A model generated the notes under the pieces. It saw nothing but the letters and a program-made list of their open reading frames with translations. It was not told the DNA's origin and did not search any database. A stretch of 64,000 nucleotides of DNA from Fibrobacter sp. (GTDB taxonomy: Bacteria > Fibrobacterota > Fibrobacteria > Fibrobacterales > Fibrobacteraceae), in NCBI GenBank assembly GCA_024398965.1, contig JAKSIF010000001.1:1-64000 (forward strand), given 5' to 3'. Below, piece after piece: positions 8,666 to 15,423 of this stretch (position 1 is its first letter; each line of letters opens with the position of its first letter). Position numbers and translations under genes: made by a program.

Positions 8666-8738
8666 AGGCAACGATCAGACTCGAACTGATGAATAAGAGT
8701 TTTGCAGACTCGCCCCTTACCAACTTGGGTACGTCGCC
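8666..8738 (-). tRNA. tRNA-Cys (anticodon GCA)
   Basis: A 73-nt cloverleaf: acceptor GGCGACG/CGTTGCC, anticodon arm CGAGT-CTGCAAA-ACTCT, T-loop TTCGAGT, and U73, the cysteine discriminator base. CCA is not encoded. Confidence 0.95.
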
Positions 8739-8751
8739 AAAAGTGAGACAC

Positions 8752-8780
8752 AATATAGGTAAACATCCTCATTATTTCAA
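8752..8780 (-). promoter_or_regulatory. Promoter of tRNA-Cys
   Basis: TTGAAA-N17-TATATT(GTG) on the minus strand, ending 13 nt before the tRNA 5' end. Confidence 0.7.
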
Positions 8781-8824
8781 GGGGATTTCCTTCAAAAAAC
8801 GATATTTTTTATTTTTTCATCGTC

Positions 8825-9358
8825 ATGTCCAGCAATTTAAAGACAAGGTTCCTAGCCAAACTGGCCGCATGGTGGATGCGCAGCCTGCGAATACGGGTCA
8901 CGTTCCCCCAGGATTTCCGACCAGGCATTCTTGGCCTATGGCATCAGGACCTCCTTGCCAGTGTCGCCACGTTCAAGAACCAAGGCGTACACATCCTGGT
9001 TTCGGAATCCGGCGATGGCGAATTTCTGACCATTGCCGCCCAGGACCTAGGCTACAAGGTCTCCCGAGGCTCCGACACCCACGGCGCCACCAACGTAAGA
9101 CACCTGCTAACCTCCCTAAAGCAAGATGTTTTTGCGGGAATGGCGCTAGACGGCCCTAAGGGGCCCGCCCGACAGGTAAAGCCTGGTTCCATCTGGCTAT
9201 CCAAGTCCAGCGACCGCCCCCTTTGGCATATACAGCCCAAGTACGGCGCCCACATAAGGCTTAAAACCTGGGATAACTTTATCATCCCGTTGCCACTGTC
9301 ATCTATTGACGTTCAAATTAATTATCTTTGCACCGAAAATACAACGCTACCAAAGTGA
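8825..9358 (+). CDS. DUF374 family lysophospholipid acyltransferase-like protein
   Basis: A 177-residue protein of the DUF374 group in the LpxL/PlsC-like acyltransferase clan, likely acting at the inner membrane on lipid A or phospholipid. Visible hallmarks: GLWHQDLL (His/Asp catalytic-type motif), LVSESGDGEFLTIAAQDLGYKVSRGS, and the signature MALDGPKGPARQVKPGSIWLSKSS. It is at the short end for the family (often about 200 residues) because the C-terminus stops soon after the last conserved strand. There is no clear Shine-Dalgarno. It is followed by the exonuclease gene after 26 bp, on the same strand. The acyl donor and acceptor are unknown. Confidence 0.8.
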   Translation: MSSNLKTRFLAKLAAWWMRSLRIRVTFPQDFRPGILGLWHQDLLASVATFKNQGVHILVSESGDGEFLTIAAQDLGYKVSRGSDTHGATNVRHLLTSLKQDVFAGMALDGPKGPARQVKPGSIWLSKSSDRPLWHIQPKYGAHIRLKTWDNFIIPLPLSSIDVQINYLCTENTTLPK

Positions 9359-9384
9359 TGTAACTTATAAAAAGGAAAATCACC

Positions 9385-10032
9385 GTGATCTTATTACCTC
9401 CGAAATTTGTGGCCTTCGACCTTGAAACTACAGGCCTCAACAACCAGAAAGACGAAATCATTGAAATCGGTGCAGTCAAGTTCACCGTCGAAGTAAAGGC
9501 CGGCAAGGTCGTCCCCAAGCTGGAGAAGGAATTCCAGACCTTCGTCAAGCCCAACATGATGATTCCCGCCGAAGCATCCAGCGTAAACCACATTTACGAC
9601 AAGGACGTTCAAGACGCTCCGGCCGTCGGCGACGCCATCAAGGCATTCACCGCCTTCTGCGGACAGTCCTCCATCCTGATTGCGCACAACGCAAACTTTG
9701 ACGCCAGCTTTTTACGCGTCGCCTACCAGAAGAATCCGCAAATCATCCCCGGCAACCCGGTTGTCGACAGCCTTGCCATCGCCAAGGCCATCCTTCCCGA
9801 GGCAAGTTCCCACAAGTTGGGTATTCTCGCCAAGATGTTTGAACGCCGTGGCGAAATCGGCATGAAGATCGAGTCCGACAAGGCTCACCGCGCCGTCTAC
9901 GACTGCGAAATGCTGATGGAAGTCTTTGTCGCCCTGCTCCGCCGCCGCTTCAAGGAAAAGGACTGGGAAATGGCAGAAATCATGAAGAACATGGAAAAGT
10001 ACAAGGGTACCGCCCAGTTCTTGAACAAGTAA
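9385..10032 (+). CDS. DEDDh 3'-5' exonuclease, DnaQ-like
   Basis: A 215-residue single-domain exonuclease of the DNA polymerase III epsilon type. The DEDDh residues are in order: FDLETTGL (D, E) at the N-terminus, HNANFDASFLR (D) near residue 100, and HRAVYDCE (H, D) near residue 170. It starts with GTG, supported by AAAGGAAA 7 nt upstream. Its size is close to the catalytic core of proofreading epsilon but it lacks the polymerase-binding tail, so it could serve as a proofreader in trans or as a repair nuclease. A terminator follows 26 nt after the stop codon. Confidence 0.88.
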   Translation: MILLPPKFVAFDLETTGLNNQKDEIIEIGAVKFTVEVKAGKVVPKLEKEFQTFVKPNMMIPAEASSVNHIYDKDVQDAPAVGDAIKAFTAFCGQSSILIAHNANFDASFLRVAYQKNPQIIPGNPVVDSLAIAKAILPEASSHKLGILAKMFERRGEIGMKIESDKAHRAVYDCEMLMEVFVALLRRRFKEKDWEMAEIMKNMEKYKGTAQFLNK

Positions 10033-10057
10033 CGAATCGCTACATTCATGTTTTCAT

Positions 10058-10086
10058 AAAAAAAGCCCGAGTTCATCGGGCTTTTT
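10058..10086 (+). terminator. Intrinsic terminator after the exonuclease gene
   Basis: AAAAAAGCCCGA-gttca-TCGGGCTTTTTC: an AGCCCGA/TCGGGCT stem followed by a T-run. Confidence 0.85.
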
Positions 10087-10216
10087 CACATTATTGACAG
10101 GGTTGCAAGCCACTAGTTCAACCGACGCAATCCCAGAAAATACGCGGGCTACGACAGAATCACCGCTAAGCGTAAGAAAACCTATCAACAAAATGTAAAC
10201 AATCGTTTAAATACAG

Positions 10217-10264
10217 AAAAGACCACCTAGCGGAGGTTAATTCCGTTAGGCGGACTTTTTAAAG
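10217..10264 (-). terminator. Terminator of rpmB (bidirectional stem)
   Basis: On the minus strand AAAAGTCCGCCTAACGGA pairs with TCCGCTAGGTGGTCTTTT around a 7-nt loop, with T-runs on both sides. Confidence 0.75.
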
Positions 10265-10285
10265 TCTAAACTCTACAAGATAGAA

Positions 10286-10507
10286 TTAGATGCCGAGTTC
10301 GCGAGCAACAGCCTGGATACCGCGCTTATTGATGGTGCGGAGACCAGCGTTGGAGATGCGAAGGGTGACCCAGCGGTCTTCTTCGGGGATGTAGAAGCGC
10401 TTCTTCTGAAGGTTCGGCAGCTGCTTCATCAACTTCTTGCGGTTAGAGTGGGAAACCATGTTGCCCACGAGACCGGCTTTGCCGGTAACTTCACAAATGC
10501 GGCTCAT
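10286..10507 (-). CDS. rpmB: 50S ribosomal protein L28
   Basis: A 73-residue large-subunit protein. MSRICEVTGKAG...GNMVSHSNRK is the conserved L28 start and WVTLRISNAGLRTINKRGI the conserved end. The length is close to the usual 60-80 residues. GGAG lies 7 nt before the ATG. It is a single-gene transcript: promoter TTGACG-N17-TAAAATTGG upstream and a terminator downstream. The first cysteine pair of zinc-binding L28 forms is not visible. Confidence 0.97.
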   Translation of the reverse strand: MSRICEVTGKAGLVGNMVSHSNRKKLMKQLPNLQKKRFYIPEEDRWVTLRISNAGLRTINKRGIQAVARELGI

Positions 10508-10535
10508 AATAAAACTCCGTTGTTTATAACGAGAA

Positions 10536-10567
10536 CCAATTTTAGAAAAACTTTAGGTTTTCGTCAA
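10536..10567 (-). promoter_or_regulatory. Promoter of rpmB
   Basis: TTGACG-N17-TAAAATTGG on the minus strand, about 30 nt before the start codon. Confidence 0.7.
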
Positions 10568-10577
10568 GGTGAAAAAG

Positions 10578-11510
10578 TTAATCTTGTAGGGCCTTTGGCA
10601 GGTTAAACTTGGTAGATTCCACCAATTTTACGAAATTTTCGATTTCTACGCCCTCAAATTTCGATTTTATCCAGTCCACAACCTCCTGAACCAGCACCTC
10701 AGGAGCGCTCGCGCCACTGGAAATACCCACCACATTGTGGCCATTAAACCATTCCGGCTCAAGGTCTTCCACCGAACCAATCAAGTGGCTGGGGATACCC
10801 TGTTCCAGACCCAATTCCATAAGACGGCTGGAATTGGAAGAATTCTTGGCGCCAACAACCAGAAGGACGTCCACCATGGAGCAAAGATCCAGCACTGCGG
10901 CCTGGCGGTTGCCAGTCGCATAGCACAGGTCTCCTGCATCGGGCCCGATGATGTCCGGGAATCTGGCCTTGAGAGCTTTGATAATTTCGCGGGTTTCTGC
11001 AACAGACAGCGTCGTCTGGGTGATGTAGGCCAGTTCCTTATCTGCGGGAACCTGCACAGAAGCAACGTCAGACTCGTTGCGAACCAAAGAGATGGCGCCC
11101 TCGGGAAGCTGCCCCAGGGTACCGATCACTTCGGCGTGACCGGCATGGCCAATCATGATGATATGACGGCCCGCATTATAGTGACGCTTAGCGCTGTAGT
11201 GAACCTTGAGAACCAGCGGGCAGCTGGCGTCCAGCACCTGGAGACCGCGCTTTTCTGCATCTGCATAGACGGCCTCCGCCGCACCATGAGCCGAGAAAAT
11301 CACAACGGATCCGGCGGGGACTTCGTCCAGTTCGTCCACAAAGACAACGCCCTTGCTTCTCAGGGTGTCAACGACGAACTTGTTATGGACGATTTCGTGA
11401 CGGACGTAAATAGGCGTCCCGAATTTTTCAATGGCCTTTTCCACCACGTGGATCGCACGATCCACTCCGGCGCAAAAGCCGCGGGGGGTTGCAAGAATTA
11501 CTTTCTTCAT
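10578..11510 (-). CDS. ispH: 4-hydroxy-3-methylbut-2-enyl diphosphate reductase
   Basis: A 310-residue 4Fe-4S enzyme making IPP and DMAPP in the last step of the MEP isoprenoid pathway. The three cluster cysteines are present: C13 in ATPRGFCAGVDRA, C97 in DASCPLVLKVH, and C196 in LCYATGNRQ. Catalytic E127 is in GHAEVIGT, and NSSNSSRL is also visible. Small deviations (LKVH for TKVH, TGNR for TTNR) do not touch the cluster ligands. The start MKKVILATPRG is chosen because its ATG overlaps the waaA stop (ATGA). It is the last gene of the ABC-ICMT-waaA-ispH operon. Confidence 0.95.
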   Translation of the reverse strand: MKKVILATPRGFCAGVDRAIHVVEKAIEKFGTPIYVRHEIVHNKFVVDTLRSKGVVFVDELDEVPAGSVVIFSAHGAAEAVYADAEKRGLQVLDASCPLVLKVHYSAKRHYNAGRHIIMIGHAGHAEVIGTLGQLPEGAISLVRNESDVASVQVPADKELAYITQTTLSVAETREIIKALKARFPDIIGPDAGDLCYATGNRQAAVLDLCSMVDVLLVVGAKNSSNSSRLMELGLEQGIPSHLIGSVEDLEPEWFNGHNVVGISSGASAPEVLVQEVVDWIKSKFEGVEIENFVKLVESTKFNLPKALQD

Positions 11511-12760
11511 TTTAGCAAGTCCTCCAGGAACACCAGCAACTGCTGGTAGGAATTCAAAATCTTCGTCTTTTCGGAATCCAGGCATTCCCGAATCCGATCT
11601 TCGGCTGGTAAATCTAGATTTTCAAAATCACTTGCGGATTGAACCTGGGCCACAACACCCTTGCATACCAGCTCATTTACGGCATCTTCATGCCCATTGG
11701 CATAAGGGCCCACGCAAGTCGGGACCAGGGCTCGCAAAGGCTCCCAGAAATCATGAATTCCGGGACGGGCGCAGAAGGAGCCCCCGACAACCGCCAGGGA
11801 GCTTCTTTCCAAGACCTGGGAAGTCAAGCCGAACTGATTTATCAAGGCCACCGCACCGGGACGAACCTCAGGCCAGTCCAGCACCTTGGCATTTATGGAT
11901 TTTAGCTCATGACGGAAAAGTTCCACTTCCTCAAGCCGACGAGGCATAAGCACCACAGAACGTTCCCGCAGTTTGCAGTAGCGGAGAATGTCAATCAAGG
12001 ACTCCCACTCCTCGAAATGAACCGACAGGAACGCCACATCCACATCATTCTTTGCAGGCGAGCCAGAGGCGGTATCATCCGAGCCCTCCTTCGCCCAAGG
12101 CAAGAGCTTCCAGTCGCCGCCCACCACAGGAGCAAAGCTCTTTCGATCAACCATATCCATTAGGCGTTCGCGGTCTCCACCAGTCTGCATGCAGGCAAAA
12201 CCAACGGATGCAAAATCCATCCCCGGAAGGGACCTGCGATAGCGACCCGAAACGAGGGCTACCGACGGTCGAACCGCCGTGCGGGACATAATGGAAAGAT
12301 ACCCCGGCCAAAGTTCATTTTCTGCAAGAATCAGCGCGACGGGCCGAACATTCCGCATAAAGTTGGACATGGCCGCAGGCACATCCGCTGGGGCAAGAGC
12401 CACTTCCACAAGGCCCTTTCCTGCATCTTCTAGGTAAGGAAGTACCTCCACCTTTTGTGTTGTCAGCAGGATTCTTGGACAGTTCTTCAGGTCCTGTTTC
12501 AAGAAACGGGCCAAATTCAGTAGCATCTTGCATTCGCCAAGACTTGCACCATGCAGCCAAAGATGGGGCCCCTGGTTAGACTCAAGGACCCAAGGGCCAT
12601 TCAACCGATCGGTCACATGGAACTTGCGATCCAGAGGTTTTAATCTGGTCGACGCCTTAGCGGCCGTACCCGCAAGCCGGCCTGCCATGTTAAAAACGAC
12701 GGGCGCGACACGGGATGTTTTCAGCCGAACAATCAATTTATCCTTTAACTCAGATAGCAT
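11507..12760 (-). CDS. waaA: 3-deoxy-D-manno-octulosonic acid (Kdo) transferase
   Basis: A 417-residue GT30 enzyme adding Kdo to lipid IVA at the cytoplasmic face of the inner membrane, so this cell makes LPS. The family motifs LHGASLGE (catalytic Glu) and ALILAENELWPGYL are clear, and a glycosyltransferase-B C-terminal half follows, with LVPTCVGPYANGHEDAVNELV. The N-terminus is shorter than in E. coli and has little of the usual membrane anchor. The start MLSELKD follows the preceding stop codon by 2 nt; an upstream in-frame start would overlap that gene. The stop overlaps the ispH start by 4 nt. Confidence 0.9.
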   Translation of the reverse strand: MLSELKDKLIVRLKTSRVAPVVFNMAGRLAGTAAKASTRLKPLDRKFHVTDRLNGPWVLESNQGPHLWLHGASLGECKMLLNLARFLKQDLKNCPRILLTTQKVEVLPYLEDAGKGLVEVALAPADVPAAMSNFMRNVRPVALILAENELWPGYLSIMSRTAVRPSVALVSGRYRRSLPGMDFASVGFACMQTGGDRERLMDMVDRKSFAPVVGGDWKLLPWAKEGSDDTASGSPAKNDVDVAFLSVHFEEWESLIDILRYCKLRERSVVLMPRRLEEVELFRHELKSINAKVLDWPEVRPGAVALINQFGLTSQVLERSSLAVVGGSFCARPGIHDFWEPLRALVPTCVGPYANGHEDAVNELVCKGVVAQVQSASDFENLDLPAEDRIRECLDSEKTKILNSYQQLLVFLEDLLK

Positions 12761-12762
12761 CG

Positions 12763-13416
12763 TTACACCAGCTTTCGAAGGACGATAATGAAAATACAGA
12801 AGAGAAGCCAAAGCCAGGTGCTGGCGTCGGCCTTGAAGGCCGCCTCGAAGGAACGAGGCCTAAATTCCACGGAGGCAGAACTTTCTTTTTTCGCCCCTGG
12901 AGATTGGGACAGACGCGGGAAAAAAGCGGGAGTCTTCTTTGCCCACTTGCGCCAAACATCACCAAAACGTTGTTCTAGATAACGGTCTTCCATCCTGGAC
13001 AGAAGGATTTCGAATACGACAAGAACCAGCACAGGCAAGGCGGCGACAGGCGTAAAGCCAAGATGCAATAGCATTAAGGAATAGGCGACGCCCGTATTGG
13101 AAACGTAAAGAGGATGGCGGATTCTGGAGTACACGCCGTCCATGACTAGGCGGTCAGCATCGTGAGCGTAGCCCCGGGTGTGTTCCCCGATGGAGCGACG
13201 GGCCTGAACTCGCAAGACAACGGAAGACAAAAAAACAGCAGCCGGAATCAACACTCCGAAGAAAATGTCGTCGTTAAAGAGGGCGCCTGGATGTTCCAAA
13301 ATGCGGGATGCGTTCGTCCGAGGCAGCGGCGCAGCAGGCATAGCAAGGACAGCAATCCCAAGGGCAGCAAGAATCCAACCGCGGTAGGCGTAGAGTTTAC
13401 TCAAAATGAACCTCAT
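12763..13416 (-). CDS. Integral membrane methyltransferase, ICMT/PEMT-like
   Basis: A 217-residue multi-helix membrane protein of the isoprenylcysteine carboxyl methyltransferase / phospholipid methyltransferase group. The C-terminal core has the SAM-site pattern GVYSRIRHPLYVSNTG and, after two helices, the RMEDRYLEQRFGDVWRKWAKKTPAFFP motif with its conserved E and W. About four membrane helices are visible. The bacterial substrate is unknown; prenylated proteins are not expected, so a lipid or small isoprenoid is more likely. It overlaps the ABC gene by 20 nt and lies 2 nt before waaA, so it is translated with them. Confidence 0.8.
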   Translation of the reverse strand: MRFILSKLYAYRGWILAALGIAVLAMPAAPLPRTNASRILEHPGALFNDDIFFGVLIPAAVFLSSVVLRVQARRSIGEHTRGYAHDADRLVMDGVYSRIRHPLYVSNTGVAYSLMLLHLGFTPVAALPVLVLVVFEILLSRMEDRYLEQRFGDVWRKWAKKTPAFFPRLSQSPGAKKESSASVEFRPRSFEAAFKADASTWLWLLFCIFIIVLRKLV

Positions 13417-14959
13417 TGAATCGGGCTGTCAGGCCTGGCGAAAGGACGTCGTGACTAACGACAACAACCCACTTGCCCAGCTGTTCGGCTCCATCAAGGA
13501 ACGCAGCAAGAAGCGGTTCACGGTCAGCAAGAGCAATGGACGCGAAAGGCTCATCCAGAAGAATTATTTTGGACGATGAGGCTAAGGACCAGAGCAACGC
13601 CACACGGGAGCGTTCACCGCCAGAAAGCCCCGACTTGTCCAAGAGCGGAAGGACATTGGCAAACTGGGCGAAGGATTGCACCGGCTTATTTTCTGCGGAA
13701 CCGGCGGCTGTCGCCAAAAATTTTTTCAACATCCGCCTGGGAGGAAGTTCCAAATCCTGCGCCACAAAGAAAACATCACGGAACACAGCGCCCTCGGATC
13801 CATCCCAAAGTTCCAGGCCAGCAAGCAACCGAAGAAGCGTTGACTTGCCTACCCCATTCCGGCCGCGAACAAGCACCGGTTTTTCACGGTTCCAGGCTAT
13901 GTTCAAATTTTCAAAAACAGGATGGTCGGAACCGTCATATCGGAACGAACCTTTTGACACCAGTTCAAAACAAGGATTCGTCGCAGGATCCGATTTGCTT
14001 GCCGAACTTTCCCCCGAAACACGGGTTTCAAGTTTTTCAAAATCCTCAAGAACATGAATAGCGCTGACCGCAGACCTAAACTGAGGCATAACACGGGCGC
14101 ATTCCTTCACAGGCTTATAACTAAGTAGAACTGCAGAACAAAACAGGACAAGCCCCGAGCCGTCCATCCATCCCTTCGAAATCAGAATGGAGCAGAAGGC
14201 AAGAACCAAAACCATGGCCACCACGGATACGGATTCTGTCACAAGGGAAAGACTGTTTTTCTTAACGGAGTTGCTCGCCCCATGATCACGAAGGTGCCGT
14301 ACCTGCGTCAGCAATTCCTGGGACATCTGGGAACGTTCATCCTTAGAGCTCCACTGGCGGAACAAACGACGGGCAAGAAGCAAATCTCCTCGGAATTCAG
14401 AGCGGTCACGCAGCAGGGATTCTTCTACAGGGCCCAGCTTGTGCAACTTTCGTTGCAGCACGGCAACCACAGGAACAACAATAACGAAAAGAAAAACCGT
14501 CAACTGCCACGATATGTACAGAAGGACCGGCAAAAACACAGCCAGTTGCAACACTGCCTGGACAGCCTGAAATAGGACCGAACCGTTATTTTGCAAAACC
14601 AGGACGGATTCGTAGGCAGACTCTACCTGACGCTCCCCCGACCTTGTATGAAAGTTCCTGGGATGTAGCAGCCGAAGGCGATGCAGAAACCAAGCCATGA
14701 CTCGAGATCCTGCCGTAAAGACCCAACCTTCAGACACGCGAATCTTTGCAGAAAGAAAACAAAGACGCAGGGCGGTAAGCGCAAGCATAAGAACAACCCA
14801 GGTCCACAAGGGGAAATTTTCCTGGCCGGACAGAATTCCCATGAACTGACGAATTCCCCAAAGTACGGCAGCGTCTGCCCCGCTAGCCAACAAAGCTAGG
14901 GGCAAAAAACGCAAAATTCCGCCTAAAAGGGATTTTTTCAGCCATTTACACAGGAACAT
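13397..14959 (-). CDS. ABC exporter, fused permease and ATPase
   Basis: About 520 residues: an N-terminal six-helix exporter-type membrane domain and a C-terminal ATPase. The ATPase has Walker A VRGRNGVGKSTLL, signature LSGGERSRVALLWSLA, Walker B KIILLDEP and the switch VVSHD. It is somewhat shorter than the usual ~580 residues because the ATPase is compact. The substrate is unknown; the operon with waaA and a membrane methyltransferase suggests an envelope lipid or precursor. The start is uncertain: ATG at 14959 lacks a Shine-Dalgarno, and an in-frame TTG at 15007 lies inside the divergent tRNA-Glu promoter. Confidence 0.85.
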   Translation of the reverse strand: MFLCKWLKKSLLGGILRFLPLALLASGADAAVLWGIRQFMGILSGQENFPLWTWVVLMLALTALRLCFLSAKIRVSEGWVFTAGSRVMAWFLHRLRLLHPRNFHTRSGERQVESAYESVLVLQNNGSVLFQAVQAVLQLAVFLPVLLYISWQLTVFLFVIVVPVVAVLQRKLHKLGPVEESLLRDRSEFRGDLLLARRLFRQWSSKDERSQMSQELLTQVRHLRDHGASNSVKKNSLSLVTESVSVVAMVLVLAFCSILISKGWMDGSGLVLFCSAVLLSYKPVKECARVMPQFRSAVSAIHVLEDFEKLETRVSGESSASKSDPATNPCFELVSKGSFRYDGSDHPVFENLNIAWNREKPVLVRGRNGVGKSTLLRLLAGLELWDGSEGAVFRDVFFVAQDLELPPRRMLKKFLATAAGSAENKPVQSFAQFANVLPLLDKSGLSGGERSRVALLWSLASSSKIILLDEPFASIALADREPLLAAFLDGAEQLGKWVVVVSHDVLSPGLTARFNEVHFE

Positions 14960-14993
14960 CAGGGCAAATGTAATTTTTTTTGATTCAGCCCCC

Positions 14994-15024
14994 TTTACAG
15001 AAATCAATTCCTTACCTATATTTG
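14994..15024 (+). promoter_or_regulatory. Promoter of the tRNA-Glu pair
   Basis: TTTACA-N17-TATATTTGG, ending 12 nt before the first tRNA-Glu. Confidence 0.7.
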
Positions 15025-15036
15025 GCCTACCTAAAC

Positions 15037-15109
15037 GCCTCCATCGTCTAGTGGCCCAGGACTCGGGATTTTCATTCCCGCAACAGCGGTTCGAAACCGC
15101 TTGGAGGTA
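15037..15109 (+). tRNA. tRNA-Glu (anticodon TTC), copy 1
   Basis: A 73-nt cloverleaf: anticodon arm CGGGA-TTTTCAT-TCCCG, T-arm GCGGT-TCGAA-ACCGC, acceptor GCCTCCA/TGGAGGT with a G1-U72 wobble, and A73. Confidence 0.95.
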
Positions 15110-15185
15110 TTAAGTAACTTAGAGTTGGTCGTTTGCAGTCTCGTCTGGGCGATGAAACGAGATCAAAGCTAGGTTTAAAACATAC

Positions 15186-15258
15186 GCCTCCATCGTCTAG
15201 TGGCCCAGGACTCGGGATTTTCATTCCCGCAACAGCGGTTCGAAACCGCTTGGAGGTA
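15186..15258 (+). tRNA. tRNA-Glu (anticodon TTC), copy 2
   Basis: Identical to copy 1, 76 nt downstream; the spacer has no promoter-like site, so the two are probably cotranscribed. Confidence 0.95.
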
Positions 15259-15260
15259 TA

Positions 15261-15291
15261 AAAAGGCTCAGTCGAAAGACTGAGCTTTTTT
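15261..15291 (+). terminator. Terminator of the tRNA-Glu operon
   Basis: AAAAGGCTCAGTC-gaaa-GACTGAGCTTTTTT: a GCTCAGTC/GACTGAGC stem with a T-run. Confidence 0.9.
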
Positions 15292-15368
15292 ATTAACCGC
15301 GTCAAAAGGTTGAAAAAGAGGAATCCGAAAGGGTTCCGCTTTTATTTACAACAAAACATGCCGCAAGA

Positions 15369-15423
15369 CAAAGTTCTTTGTTATTCAACGAATAACTACA
15401 TTGTATCCTATTAGGAGGATACA
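15369..15423 (+). promoter_or_regulatory. Leader hairpins masking the C25 gene start
   Basis: Three successive perfect hairpins end at the start codon: CAAAG-tt-CTTTG (15369-15380), GTTATTC-aac-GAATAAC (15380-15396) and TGTATCC-tattagga-GGATACA (15402-15423). The last stem pairs part of the strong AGGAGG site and the A of the ATG. Confidence 0.5.

Noticed and set aside
8521-9159. Open frame of about 210 codons overlapping tRNA-Cys and the DUF374 gene
   Set aside because: It reads through a terminator and across an antisense tRNA gene and overlaps the well-supported acyltransferase frame; low-complexity product with no motif.
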